Origin: Nitratireductor aquimarinus
Lineage (GTDB): Bacteria > Pseudomonadota > Alphaproteobacteria > Rhizobiales > Rhizobiaceae
Reading direction: 5' to 3'
Length of the DNA: 64,000 bases
Assembly: GCF_046773475.1 (NCBI RefSeq)
Contig: NZ_CP177239.1
Coordinates: 3,472,001-3,536,000 of the forward strand
Shown: positions 1 through 9,012 of the stretch, one piece after another
Position numbering within the stretch: position 1 is the first letter of the stretch
Layout: each line of letters starts with the position of its first letter
The notes under the pieces: generated by a model
Told to the model about the DNA's origin: nothing
The model's database searches: none
Seen by the model: only the letters and a program-made list of their open reading frames with translations
Position numbers and translations under genes: made by a program

Positions 1-2
1 TC

Positions 3-1034
3 GAGGAAGCCTATGCCGAGAAGGTGCGCTTCCGCGCCCGCCGGCAGAAACTCTATCAGGAACTGCGCGACCGCCCGACCGAGACCAGGGACGGTGTTCC
101 CGTCGATCTCATGATGAATGCAGGTCTGGCCGTCGATCTGCCGCAGCTGGCGCAGTCGGGTGCGGCGGGCATCGGCCTGTTCCGCACCGAGCTTCAGTTC
201 ATGGTCGCAGCCGCCTTCCCGCGCGTCGAGGCGCAGGAGCGGCTTTATAGCGAAGTGCTCGACGCTGCCGATGGCAAGCCGGTTACGTTCCGCACCATCG
301 ATATCGGCGGCGACAAGGTGTTGCCCTACTTCAAGGGCGCGCAGCACGAGGAAAACCCGGCGCTTGGCTGGCGGGCGATTCGCCTGACGCTCGACCGCCC
401 GGGCCTGCTGCGCACGCAGATCCGCGCGCTTTTGAAGGCCGCCGGCGGCCGCGAACTGCGCATGATGCTCCCGATGGTCACCGAAGTGAGCGAAGTGCGG
501 CAGGCGCGCGAGATCATCGACCGCGAGGTGCGGCATCTGTCGCGCTTTGGCTATCTCCTGCCCACGCGTCTCAAGCTTGGCGCGATGATTGAAGTGCCGG
601 CACTTCTCTGGCAGCTTGAAGAGCTGATGCAGGCCGTGGATTTCGTCTCCGTCGGTTCAAACGATCTGTTCCAGTTCGTCACCGCGACCGACCGGGGCAA
701 CACCCGCATTGCCGACCGTTTCGACCCGCTGAGCGTGCCGTTCCTGCGCATTCTGCGCCAGATCGTGCGCGCCGGCGATCAGTATGGAACGCCGGTCACG
801 CTGTGCGGAGAGCTGGCGGGGCGGCCGATTTCCGCCATGGCGCTGCTCGGCATCGGCTTCCGCTCCATTTCCATGGCGCCGGCGGCCATCGGCCCGGTCA
901 AGGCCATGCTCTGCGAGCTTCCGCTGTCGGATCTTTCGGTTGTTATGGATGAGGCACTTGCCAACCATAGCGCATCCACCGATATTCGCGCGCTGCTTCG
1001 CGACTTCGCCCAGAAGCACAATATTGCCCTCTAG
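3..1034 (+). CDS. ptsP: Phosphoenolpyruvate-protein phosphotransferase PtsP (EI-Ntr), C-terminal part
   Basis: The frame is open from base 3 and the 5' end lies outside the window; 343 residues of the C-terminal PEP-binding TIM barrel are present. The PEP-utiliser signature VSVGSNDLFQFVTATDRGN and the catalytic-cysteine motif LCGELAG are intact. The enzyme autophosphorylates from PEP and passes phosphate to NPr in the nitrogen-related PTS, a regulatory rather than sugar-transport cascade in the cytoplasm. The assignment to PtsP rather than the sugar PTS enzyme I rests on prfA and prmC directly downstream, the usual rhizobial order; the N-terminal GAF domain that would prove it is not in view. 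It ends 21 bases before prfA. Confidence 0.9.
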   Translation, partial: EEAYAEKVRFRARRQKLYQELRDRPTETRDGVPVDLMMNAGLAVDLPQLAQSGAAGIGLFRTELQFMVAAAFPRVEAQERLYSEVLDAADGKPVTFRTIDIGGDKVLPYFKGAQHEENPALGWRAIRLTLDRPGLLRTQIRALLKAAGGRELRMMLPMVTEVSEVRQAREIIDREVRHLSRFGYLLPTRLKLGAMIEVPALLWQLEELMQAVDFVSVGSNDLFQFVTATDRGNTRIADRFDPLSVPFLRILRQIVRAGDQYGTPVTLCGELAGRPISAMALLGIGFRSISMAPAAIGPVKAMLCELPLSDLSVVMDEALANHSASTDIRALLRDFAQKHNIAL

Positions 1035-1055
1035 AACTGACAGGCTTTCCCGTCG

Positions 1056-2135
1056 ATGACCGACTTGCCGCGCGACCGTATGGATCAGGTTCTCAAACGT
1101 TTCGAGCTTATCGAAGCGCAGATGGCGGCTGGCCCGGAGCCGGACGTCTATGTGAAGCTTGCTTCCGAATACTCCGAATTGCAGGAAGTGGCGGCCAAGA
1201 TCCGCGAGCTGCGTCAGGTCGAAGGTGAGCTGGAAGACCTGAAGTCCATGCTGGACGACCCGGCGACCGACACGGAAATGCGCGAGCTGGCCGAGGCCGA
1301 CCTCGAAGAGGTGGAAAGCCGCATCGAGACGCTGGGCGAGGAAATGCAGATCCTGCTTCTGCCCAAGGACGAAGCGGACGAGAAGAATGCGATCCTCGAA
1401 ATTCGCGCCGGCACCGGCGGCGACGAGGCGGCCCTGTTCGCCGGCGACCTGTTTCGCATGTATGAGCGCTATGCATCCGAACGGGGCTGGCGTGTCGAGG
1501 TCGCGTCGACAAGCGAGGGCGAGGCCGGCGGCTACAAGGAAATCATCGCCACCGTTTCCGGGCGCGGCGTGTTCTCGCGGCTGAAATTCGAATCGGGTGT
1601 GCATCGCGTTCAGCGCGTGCCGGCTACGGAGGCGCAGGGGCGCATTCATACTTCCGCCGCCACGGTTGCCGTTCTGCCCGAGGCCGAGGACGTCGATGTC
1701 GAGATCCGCAACGAGGACATTCGCATCGACACGATGCGCGCTTCGGGTGCGGGTGGTCAGCACGTCAACACCACCGACTCGGCGGTGCGAATCACGCATA
1801 TTCCAACGGGCATCGTGGTCTTGCAGGCCGAAAAGTCCCAGCACCAGAACCGTGCGCGCGCCATGCAGATCCTGCGGGCGCGCCTGTTCGACATGCAGCG
1901 CATGAAGGCCGCGGACGAACGCTCCGAGGCGCGTCGTCTGCAGGTCGGTTCCGGCGACCGTTCGGAACGCATCCGCACCTATAATTTCCCGCAGGGGCGT
2001 GTGACCGATCACCGGATCAACCTCACGCTCTACAAGCTGGACCGCGTTATCGAAGGCGATCTGGACGAGATTATCGACGCGCTGATCTCCGATCATCAGG
2101 CAAAACTGCTTTCGGAAACCGGGGCGGATGGCTGA
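1056..2135 (+). CDS. prfA: Peptide chain release factor 1
   Basis: This 359-residue protein releases the nascent chain at UAA and UAG codons. It has the N-terminal coiled-coil domain, the codon-reading PxT motif (PAT, in VPATEAQGRIHTS) typical of RF1, and the GGQ tripeptide at residues 233-235 (GAGGQHVNTTDSAVR) that enters the peptidyl-transferase centre. Length is normal for the family. It overlaps prmC by 8 bases, so the methyltransferase that modifies its GGQ glutamine is translated from the same message. Confidence 0.97.
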   Translation: MTDLPRDRMDQVLKRFELIEAQMAAGPEPDVYVKLASEYSELQEVAAKIRELRQVEGELEDLKSMLDDPATDTEMRELAEADLEEVESRIETLGEEMQILLLPKDEADEKNAILEIRAGTGGDEAALFAGDLFRMYERYASERGWRVEVASTSEGEAGGYKEIIATVSGRGVFSRLKFESGVHRVQRVPATEAQGRIHTSAATVAVLPEAEDVDVEIRNEDIRIDTMRASGAGGQHVNTTDSAVRITHIPTGIVVLQAEKSQHQNRARAMQILRARLFDMQRMKAADERSEARRLQVGSGDRSERIRTYNFPQGRVTDHRINLTLYKLDRVIEGDLDEIIDALISDHQAKLLSETGADG

Positions 2136-3012
2136 GGCGAAGACCCTCGGCGCCCTGCTTTCCCGGGCGCAGGACCGTCTGAAACAGGCGGGCATTGCAG
2201 AAGGGGCGCTCGACGCGCGGCTTCTCGTTGAACATGTCACGAAGACGACGCGGCTCGACGCCATGTCGAGACCTGAACGGCCTGTTTCCGATACCGAACG
2301 CATGGCCGTGGAAGAGGCTATCTCGCAGCGCATTGCAGGCCGGCCCGTACACCGCATCATCGGCCATCGTGAATTTTACGGGCTGGACCTCAGGCTTTCA
2401 CCGGAAACGCTGGAGCCACGGCCGGACACCGAAACGCTGGTCGACATGGTCGTGGCGGAAGCGCGTCGACTTGGCGGTGAAGATCGCCCGTGGCGGATCA
2501 TCGATCTTGGAACCGGCACCGGGGCAATAGCGATTGCGCTGTTGAGCGTTTTGCCTGCGGCCCATGCGGTCGGTGTCGATGTTTCGGCCGATGCGCTTGC
2601 AACGGCGCGCATCAATGCCGATATGAATGGTTACGGCGGCCGGTTTGAGACCTGTCAGTCTGACTGGTTTGAGGAAATCGACGGACGGTTCGATTTCATT
2701 GTCTCCAACCCGCCCTATATTCGAGAAGAGATCTGGCGTGCGCTTGCAGTCGAGGTTCGTGATCACGATCCGCGCAGGGCGCTGGTTGCCGGGGACGATG
2801 GTCTTGATGCCTATCGTTTGCTGGCGGCGCAAAGCGGCGCCCATCTGGCGACAGGCGGCATGGTCGCCGTCGAGATCGGATATGACCAGAAGGAAAGCGT
2901 TACCGGGCTGTTCGTCGATCAGGGATTCCGCCTTCACAAGGCGGGCCGCGATCTTGCCGGGCATGACCGGGTGCTTGTTTTTGTCGCCGAAACAGCACGT
3001 GAACAAACTTGA
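2128..3012 (+). CDS. prmC: Release factor glutamine N5-methyltransferase
   Basis: This 294-residue SAM-dependent enzyme methylates the glutamine of the GGQ motif in RF1 and RF2. It shows an N-terminal helical substrate-binding domain, the SAM-binding loop DLGTGTGAIAIAL and the catalytic NPPY motif at residues 194-197 that recognises the glutamine amide. The start ATG lies inside the end of prfA (8-base overlap), so the two are translationally coupled. Family and context agree, so the call is firm. Confidence 0.96.
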   Translation: MAEAKTLGALLSRAQDRLKQAGIAEGALDARLLVEHVTKTTRLDAMSRPERPVSDTERMAVEEAISQRIAGRPVHRIIGHREFYGLDLRLSPETLEPRPDTETLVDMVVAEARRLGGEDRPWRIIDLGTGTGAIAIALLSVLPAAHAVGVDVSADALATARINADMNGYGGRFETCQSDWFEEIDGRFDFIVSNPPYIREEIWRALAVEVRDHDPRRALVAGDDGLDAYRLLAAQSGAHLATGGMVAVEIGYDQKESVTGLFVDQGFRLHKAGRDLAGHDRVLVFVAETAREQT

Positions 3013-3020
3013 AAAAAAAC

Positions 3021-3049
3021 TTGGCATCGCAAAAGAATGCCGCTAGGTT
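3021..3049 (+). promoter_or_regulatory. Possible promoter in the prmC-DUF4167 gap
   Basis: The 317-base gap after prmC holds no convincing gene. TTGGCA at 3021-3026 and TAGGTT at 3044-3049 are 17 bases apart, a fair match to alphaproteobacterial sigma-70 promoters. It would give the DUF4167 gene a leader of about 270 bases, in which I recognise no known RNA element. Confidence 0.3.
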
Positions 3050-3329
3050 CCGGACACCGGATAGGACGAAGCAGACAGCACCGTTATCGATTCGGTTCCC
3101 AGGACCGCTGTCATTAAGGGCGTTTTAGCGCCTCTGCTTCATTATGGGGTTTGTCCGGCAACTGACAAGAAGCGGAACAGTATGGCATTGGCGCCCGCGA
3201 CAAGCGGTGTGACATAGGCCAAGGGGAGATGTGAGACTGCTGGCTTCCCGCCATCGTCCGCGATCTGAAAAGAGTATTGTTTCACACAACCTGTCTCGAA
3301 CAAGCAGTCTCGAAAACCAAGAGAGTCGA

Positions 3330-4019
3330 ATGAGGCCACAACAGCAGAACAGGCGCATGCGCGGCCGCGGAAACAACAACCGCAAGGGTCCCAATCCGCT
3401 GGCGCGCAGCTATGAGAGCAACGGTCCGGACGTGAAGATCCGCGGAACCGCGCAACAGGTGGCGGACAAATACACCACGCTGGCGCGCGACGCGCAGAGC
3501 TCCGGTGATCGTGTGATGGCCGAAAACTATCTGCAGCATGCCGAGCATTACAACCGCATCATCGCTGCCGCCCAGGCGCAGCAGCAACAGCAGCAGGCGC
3601 GTGACAACCGCGACGATGCTGATGGTGATGACGAGCAGGATGTTGCCGAAGCGAGCAATGGCAACCAGAAGCCGCAGCGCCAGAAGCGCGTGGACGATGG
3701 TTCCGGCCCGCAGCCGGAAATCAAGGGTGTTCCCGCAGAACTCGCGCTGAACGGCGGCGAAGGTGCAAACGGCCATGCGGCCGAAGCTGCCGAGCCGGGC
3801 GCAGAGGAAGAAAAGCCGAAGCCTGTCCGCCGCACCCGCAAGCCTGCCGCAGCAAAGACGCAGGACGAGGCAGCGGCACCCGAGGGTGAGGAAGGCGAAA
3901 AGCCGGTCAAGCGTCCGCGCCGGACGCGCGCCCGCAAGACCGATGACGCCGAGGGTGGCGAAGGCAGTGAAGCCGCAGCCCCCGTTGCAGCGGCCGAAGA
4001 GGTTGCCGCGCAGGGCTGA
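3330..4019 (+). CDS. DUF4167 domain-containing protein
   Basis: This 229-residue protein has no known function. Residues 1 to about 82 form the DUF4167 domain, rich in Arg, Asn and Gln at its start (MRPQQQNRRMRGRGNNN) and followed by an amphipathic helical stretch (VADKYTTLARDAQSSGDRVMAENYLQHAEHYNRII). A poly-Gln run follows, then a long disordered Ala/Glu/Lys/Arg tail with repeated RRTR-type basic clusters. The basic N terminus and tail suggest nucleic-acid or ribosome contact, which is inference. I chose the ATG at 3330 because the domain begins there; in-frame codons back to 3231 are not conserved-looking. The same gene sits between prmC and clpB in related genomes. Confidence 0.85.
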   Translation: MRPQQQNRRMRGRGNNNRKGPNPLARSYESNGPDVKIRGTAQQVADKYTTLARDAQSSGDRVMAENYLQHAEHYNRIIAAAQAQQQQQQARDNRDDADGDDEQDVAEASNGNQKPQRQKRVDDGSGPQPEIKGVPAELALNGGEGANGHAAEAAEPGAEEEKPKPVRRTRKPAAAKTQDEAAAPEGEEGEKPVKRPRRTRARKTDDAEGGEGSEAAAPVAAAEEVAAQG

Positions 4020-4045
4020 ACGGCCTGACATTCCAGAGCATTTTG

Positions 4046-4071
4046 AACGGCGGGGTTTCCCCGCCGTTTTT
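4046..4071 (+). terminator. Rho-independent terminator after the DUF4167 gene
   Basis: Perfect 10-base arms AACGGCGGGG and CCCCGCCGTT around a TTT loop are followed by a run of T. It ends the prmC/DUF4167 transcript before the clpB promoter. Confidence 0.85.
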
Positions 4072-4084
4072 CGTATGTCCCCAT

Positions 4085-4113
4085 CTTGTTCCTATAGGGA
4101 TATGTTCCCATAT
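4085..4113 (+). promoter_or_regulatory. Candidate RpoH heat-shock promoter of clpB
   Basis: CTTGTTC at 4085-4091 and CCCATAT at 4107-4113, 15 bases apart, match the RpoH consensus (CTTGAAA, then CCCATNT at 13-15 bases). The site lies about 125 bases before clpB, a classic heat-shock gene. A perfect inverted repeat, GGGATATG-TTCC-CATATCCC at 4097-4116, overlaps the -10 region and could be an operator or a hairpin in the early transcript. Confidence 0.5.
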
Positions 4114-4236
4114 CCCAAACTGTTGGGCTTGCCACACGAGACCGTGATAATCTGATTTCATCACGGTTTATGGGAGCCCGTCGCATTGGTCGTTGTCAGC
4201 GCTGCAAAGCAGGCTGGCAGGGAAATGGAGACACTT

Positions 4237-6858
4237 ATGAACTTTGACAAATATTCCGAGCGCGTCCGCGGTTTCATTCAGTCCGCCCAGACCCAGGCGC
4301 TCAGCAGCAATCATCAGCAGTTCACGCCCGAGCACCTGCTCAAGGTGCTCGTTGACGATGAGGAAGGCCTGGCTGCTTCCCTGATCGAGCGCGCCGGCGG
4401 GCGCGCCAAGGATGTGCGCCTCGGTGTCGAGGCCGCGCTCAAGGCAATGCCGCAGGTGGAAGGCGGCAATGGCCAGCTTTACATGGCGCAGCCGCTGGCC
4501 AAGGTTTTCTCGACCGCCGAGGAGCTGGCCAAGAAGGCTGGCGACAGCTTCGTCACCGTGGAGCGACTGCTCACCGCGCTTGCGGTCGAGAAGTCGGCCA
4601 AGACCGCCGACATCCTGTCCAAGGCCGGCGTTACACCGACCGCGCTCAATCAGGCCATCAACGATATCCGCAAGGGCCGCACGGCTGACTCGGCCAGCGC
4701 CGAGCAGGGTTACGATGCGCTCAAGAAATATGCGCGGGACCTGACGGCCGATGCGCGTGCCGGCAAGCTCGACCCCGTGATCGGTCGTGACGACGAGATT
4801 CGCCGCACGATCCAGGTCCTGTCGCGCCGCACCAAGAACAACCCGGTTCTGATCGGCGAGCCCGGCGTCGGCAAGACGGCCATCGCCGAGGGCCTTGCCC
4901 TGCGCATCGTCAATGGCGACGTGCCTGAATCGCTTAAAGACAAGCAGCTCATGGCGCTCGACATGGGCTCCCTGATCGCCGGCGCGAAATATCGCGGCGA
5001 GTTCGAGGAGCGTCTGAAGGCGGTGCTGTCCGAAGTGACGGCTGCCGACGGCAACATCATCCTGTTCATCGATGAGATGCACACGCTGGTGGGCGCGGGC
5101 AAGGCGGATGGCGCGATGGACGCGTCCAACCTTCTGAAGCCGGCTCTGGCCCGTGGCGAACTGCACTGCGTTGGCGCGACGACGCTTGATGAGTACCGCA
5201 AGCATGTGGAGAAGGACGCCGCTCTGGCGCGTCGTTTCCAGCCGGTTTTCGTCAGCGAGCCGACCGTCGAGGACACGGTTTCGATCCTGCGCGGTCTGAA
5301 GGAGAAGTATGAGCAGCATCACAAGGTGCGGGTCTCCGACTCGGCGCTGGTGGCCGCTGCGACGCTCTCCAACCGGTACATCACCGACCGCTTCCTGCCT
5401 GACAAGGCCATCGATCTGGTGGACGAGGCATCCTCGCGCCTGCGCATGCAGGTGGACTCCAAGCCCGAGGAGCTGGACGAGATCGACCGCCGCGTCATGC
5501 AGCTCAAGATCGAGCGCGAGGCGCTGAAGGCCGAGAAGGACGAGGCTTCCAGAGACCGTCTGGTCAAGCTCGAGAAGGAGCTGACCGATCTCGAGGAAGA
5601 ATCGGCGCGCCTCACCAGCCGGTGGGCTGCCGAGAAGGACAAGCTCGGTCTGGCCGCCGACCTGAAGAAGCAGCTTGATGAAGCCCGCAACGAACTGGCC
5701 ATTGCCCAGCGCAAGGGTGAGTTCCAGCGTGCCGGCGAACTGGCCTATGGCCAGATCCCCGAGCTTGAGAAAAAGCTGGCCGAAGCAGAGGCCCAGAGCG
5801 AAGAGGAAAGCGCTTCCGGCATGGTCGAAGAGACCGTCAAGCCGGATCACGTGGCCCATATCGTCTCGCGCTGGACCGGCATTCCGGTCGACAAGATGCT
5901 GGAAGGCGAGCGTGAGAAGCTGCTGCGCATGGAAGACGAGATCGCCAAACGGGTCGTCGGCCAGGGCGAGGCGGTTCAGTCCGTCTCCAAGGCCGTGCGC
6001 CGTGCGCGCGCCGGTCTTCAGGACCCCAACCGGCCGATTGGTTCCTTCATGTTCCTCGGCCCGACGGGCGTCGGCAAGACGGAGCTGACCAAGGCGCTCG
6101 CCAGCTTCCTGTTCGATGACGAGCAGGCGATGGTGCGCATCGACATGTCGGAATTCATGGAGAAGCACTCCGTGGCCCGGCTCATCGGCGCGCCTCCCGG
6201 CTATGTCGGCTATGAGGAAGGTGGTGTTCTGACCGAGGCGGTTCGCCGCCGGCCCTATCAGGTGATCCTGTTCGACGAGGTCGAGAAGGCGCATCCGGAC
6301 GTGTTCAACGTGCTCCTTCAGGTTCTCGATGACGGACGCCTGACGGACGGTCAGGGCCGCACGGTGGATTTCCGCAACACGCTGATCATCATGACGTCGA
6401 ACCTGGGCGCCGAGTATCTCGTCAACCTTGGCGAGAACGAGGATGTCGACAAGGTTCGCACCGAGGTGATGGATGTCGTGAAAGCATCGTTCCGGCCCGA
6501 GTTCCTGAACCGGATCGACGAGGTTATCCTGTTCCACCGGCTGCGCCGGCAGGACATGGGCAAGATCGTCGAAATCCAGCTTCAGCGGCTTGAGCGTCTG
6601 CTTGCCGATCGCAAGATCACGCTCGACCTCGATAAGGATGCGGTCGAGTGGCTGGCCGAGAAAGGTTATGACCCGGCTTACGGCGCGCGCCCGCTGAAAC
6701 GGGTGATGCAGAAGGAGTTGCAGGACCCGCTGGCGGAGAAGATCCTTCAGGGTGAGATCTTTGACAACTCCACGGTCAAGATCACGGCCGGCTCTGACAG
6801 GCTGAACTTCCGGCCGAGCCGGGCAACGAATGCAGATCAGGCCGAAAAAGCGGCCTGA
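4237..6858 (+). CDS. clpB: ATP-dependent disaggregase ClpB
   Basis: This 873-residue AAA+ chaperone works with DnaK to pull proteins out of aggregates after heat stress. The N-terminal Clp repeat domain (FTPEHLLKVL) is followed by the first nucleotide-binding domain with Walker A GEPGVGKT at 207-214, the long coiled-coil M domain at roughly 400-530, and the second domain with Walker A GPTGVGKT at 608-615. I chose the ATG at 4237 because GGAG at 4227-4230 is well spaced; an in-frame ATG at 4225 is the alternative. It has its own terminator-bounded promoter region and probably heat-shock control. Confidence 0.97.
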   Translation: MNFDKYSERVRGFIQSAQTQALSSNHQQFTPEHLLKVLVDDEEGLAASLIERAGGRAKDVRLGVEAALKAMPQVEGGNGQLYMAQPLAKVFSTAEELAKKAGDSFVTVERLLTALAVEKSAKTADILSKAGVTPTALNQAINDIRKGRTADSASAEQGYDALKKYARDLTADARAGKLDPVIGRDDEIRRTIQVLSRRTKNNPVLIGEPGVGKTAIAEGLALRIVNGDVPESLKDKQLMALDMGSLIAGAKYRGEFEERLKAVLSEVTAADGNIILFIDEMHTLVGAGKADGAMDASNLLKPALARGELHCVGATTLDEYRKHVEKDAALARRFQPVFVSEPTVEDTVSILRGLKEKYEQHHKVRVSDSALVAAATLSNRYITDRFLPDKAIDLVDEASSRLRMQVDSKPEELDEIDRRVMQLKIEREALKAEKDEASRDRLVKLEKELTDLEEESARLTSRWAAEKDKLGLAADLKKQLDEARNELAIAQRKGEFQRAGELAYGQIPELEKKLAEAEAQSEEESASGMVEETVKPDHVAHIVSRWTGIPVDKMLEGEREKLLRMEDEIAKRVVGQGEAVQSVSKAVRRARAGLQDPNRPIGSFMFLGPTGVGKTELTKALASFLFDDEQAMVRIDMSEFMEKHSVARLIGAPPGYVGYEEGGVLTEAVRRRPYQVILFDEVEKAHPDVFNVLLQVLDDGRLTDGQGRTVDFRNTLIIMTSNLGAEYLVNLGENEDVDKVRTEVMDVVKASFRPEFLNRIDEVILFHRLRRQDMGKIVEIQLQRLERLLADRKITLDLDKDAVEWLAEKGYDPAYGARPLKRVMQKELQDPLAEKILQGEIFDNSTVKITAGSDRLNFRPSRATNADQAEKAA

Positions 6859-6882
6859 TTCCAAAACACGAGGGGAGGGCGG

Positions 6883-7248
6883 ATGCAGCTCGATCACTAC
6901 AACGCTGTTTGTTCCGCCCTTCCACACGCCACCCACGTTGTTCAATGGGGTGGCGCGCATGTCTGGAAGGTGGGCGGCAAGGTTTTCGCCATCGGCAGCG
7001 CGGCTGACGGCGGAGATGTTGCCGTCTCCTTCAAATGCTCCGAGATCGCCTTCGACATATTGAAGGAGCAGCCGGGCCTGCGGCCCGCCCCCTATCTCGC
7101 TTCGCGCGGCATGAAGTGGATCCAGCGCCAGAGCGCGGAAAGCATGGATGACGCCGCCCTTCAGGACTATCTGGCCGAAAGCCACCGGATCGTCGCATCG
7201 GGTCTGACACGCAGGCTGCAGCGCGAACTGGGCCTCTCCGCCACCTGA
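6883..7248 (+). CDS. MmcQ/YjbR family protein
   Basis: A 121-residue protein with the MmcQ/YjbR fold, a small alpha/beta domain resembling a double-wing DNA-binding fold. Family marks visible are the early WGGAHVWKVGGKVFA strand pair, the VSFKC core strand and the RPAPYLASRGMKWI segment. Family members are often called DNA-binding proteins, but no function is established. It starts 24 bases after clpB behind a good purine-rich site (AGGGGAGGG) and may be read through from it. Confidence 0.85.
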   Translation: MQLDHYNAVCSALPHATHVVQWGGAHVWKVGGKVFAIGSAADGGDVAVSFKCSEIAFDILKEQPGLRPAPYLASRGMKWIQRQSAESMDDAALQDYLAESHRIVASGLTRRLQRELGLSAT

Positions 7249-7383
7249 TTAGCGACGCGAAAAGTTCAAAGACTGGCCATTTTCACGTCCGGTTCATCTC
7301 CTATGGTAAATAGTTCGTCAAATGGGCGAATCGCTGGCGGGTGATCAGCCTATCCGTGTGGGACCAGACGAGGGGCTAAAGAC

Positions 7384-8880
7384 GTGAAACTGCAATTGCT
7401 GACCGCATTATGTCTGGCCATGGGGCCGACGGCAGCCATGGCCGCCATGCCGGAGAGCGAAGACCGGCGAAACGGTTTCGTGTTGCAGCGGGGCAATGAT
7501 CAGACTGCTGGCCGGGGCATGACGGCCGAGACATCGACCCAGGCGCCGGTACAACTCGCCCAGAATTACGACTTTGACGTCTATATCGATCAATATGGTC
7601 GCGAGATCATCGTCGACGCCTATACCGGCGAGGTGGTGGAGATCAGGCCTGCCGCGCGCGGCAACCAGCGCCCTGCGCGCCGTCCGGCGCGGCCGCGCGA
7701 GTTCGACGGGGATGTTTATGACTTCTCCGACCCGCGCGATGTCGACCGTTACCGTCGCGACCGGGGCAGGGCGAACCGCGCTCCCGTCGAACGCCAGCCC
7801 GATCCCTATTACGACCGCTCCTATGGTGAAGCGCCGCGCTACAACGATCGCAACATCTATCCGGAAGCGCCGAATTACGGGCGCGGTTCCATCGACCGCG
7901 CACCTCTGCAGCCCCCGAATTCACGTGACAGCATGGCCGGCATCCCCGGCGAAGAGCCGCGCTTTGAACCGGGAACGGGCAACGCGTCCGGCACGCCGAC
8001 CCTGCCGGGAGATGCGGCTGTCGTTCTGCCGCGCGGCGTGAGCGAGGATGTCACGCGCTTTCAGGTTCTGCTCGACCGCGCGGGCGCGTCTCCGGGCGTC
8101 ATCGATGGCCGGACCGGCGACAATGTGAACAAGGCGATCCGCGCCTATCGCGATATCACCGGCCAGACGCTCAGAACCTATGACAATGAATGGGTGAAGG
8201 CGGAGCTGGAGCGCACCGGTGGTCCGGCTTTCAAGGAATACACCATCACCGCCAAGGATGTGGCCGGTCCCTATATCGCGTCGGTTCCGGCCGATTACAG
8301 CCAGAAGGCTGCGCTCGGCGCACTGTCCTACACCTCGGTTGTCGAGGCGCTGGCCGAGCGCTTCCATATGGACGAGAAATATCTCGTTGCGCTCAATCCG
8401 GATGCGAATTTCAACCGGCCCGGTACGGTCATCAAGGTGATCAACACCGGCAAGCCGAAGAAAACCGAAGTCGTGCGGATCGTTGCCGACAAGGGGGCGC
8501 GCCAGGTGCGCGGTTACAGCGCCGACGGAAAGCTGGTCGCCGCCTATCCGGCCACCATCGGTTCGGCGAGCACGCCGTCGCCGAGCGGCACGCATACGGT
8601 CACGCGCATCGCGCTCAACCCCGAATACACCTACAATCCGAAGGTCAATTTCAAACAGGGCAACAATGACAAGGTTCTGACCATCCCGCCTGGCCCCAAT
8701 GGCCCCGTCGGAACGGTCTGGATCGCGCTGTCAAAGCCGACCTACGGCATTCATGGAACGCCCAATCCCTCGAAGATTGGCAAGACGGCCTCCCATGGCT
8801 GCATCCGGTTGACCAACTGGGATGCAGAGGAACTGGCCAAGCGCGTGAAGCGCGGCGTTTCGGTGGAGTTCGTGGATTAA
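7384..8880 (+). CDS. Periplasmic L,D-transpeptidase (YkuD domain)
   Basis: This 498-residue secreted enzyme is expected to form 3-3 crosslinks in peptidoglycan or attach proteins to it. A Sec signal peptide (MKLQLLTALCLAMGPTAAMAA) is followed by a low-complexity Arg/Asp/Tyr/Pro linker to about residue 200, a peptidoglycan-binding-like region, and the YkuD catalytic domain from about 365 onward. The catalytic motif HGTPNPSKIGKTASHGCIRL is complete, with the nucleophile at Cys473. It is longer than minimal family members because of the linker. It converges with an M23 endopeptidase. Confidence 0.93.
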   Translation: MKLQLLTALCLAMGPTAAMAAMPESEDRRNGFVLQRGNDQTAGRGMTAETSTQAPVQLAQNYDFDVYIDQYGREIIVDAYTGEVVEIRPAARGNQRPARRPARPREFDGDVYDFSDPRDVDRYRRDRGRANRAPVERQPDPYYDRSYGEAPRYNDRNIYPEAPNYGRGSIDRAPLQPPNSRDSMAGIPGEEPRFEPGTGNASGTPTLPGDAAVVLPRGVSEDVTRFQVLLDRAGASPGVIDGRTGDNVNKAIRAYRDITGQTLRTYDNEWVKAELERTGGPAFKEYTITAKDVAGPYIASVPADYSQKAALGALSYTSVVEALAERFHMDEKYLVALNPDANFNRPGTVIKVINTGKPKKTEVVRIVADKGARQVRGYSADGKLVAAYPATIGSASTPSPSGTHTVTRIALNPEYTYNPKVNFKQGNNDKVLTIPPGPNGPVGTVWIALSKPTYGIHGTPNPSKIGKTASHGCIRLTNWDAEELAKRVKRGVSVEFVD

Positions 8881-8919
8881 GCTTTCCGCAGCCATCCGGC
8901 ACTGCCCGATGGATATTGC

Positions 8920-8963
8920 CGGTCTGCCGTTTCAGGGAAATGGCAGACCGCTCGCAACTTTTT
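8920..8963 (+). terminator. Probable terminator of the L,D-transpeptidase gene
   Basis: Arms CGGTCTGCC (8920-8928) and GGCAGACCG (8942-8950) enclose a 13-base loop, and a five-T run follows after eight bases. The distance to the T run makes it a moderate case. Confidence 0.4.
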
Positions 8964-8980
8964 GATTCCTGTGAAGCTGG

Positions 8981-9004
8981 CTGTCAGGCAATCCTGCCTG
9001 ACAG
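8981..9004. repeat. Perfect hairpin between convergent genes
   Basis: CTGTCAGGCA, loop ATCC, TGCCTGACAG is a perfect 10-base-pair stem just beyond the 3' end of the M23 gene. No T run follows on either strand, so it may protect a 3' end rather than terminate. Confidence 0.6.
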
Positions 9005-9012
9005 CAAATGAC

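Noticed and set aside
4168..7185. 1005-codon open frame on the minus strand opposite clpB
   Set aside because: It is the antisense shadow of clpB; it has no family motifs and an improbable His/Leu/Gly-rich composition typical of reverse-strand reading in GC-rich genes.
8981..9004. Perfect hairpin as a terminator of the M23 gene
   Set aside because: No T run follows on the minus strand, so it is listed only as a hairpin.
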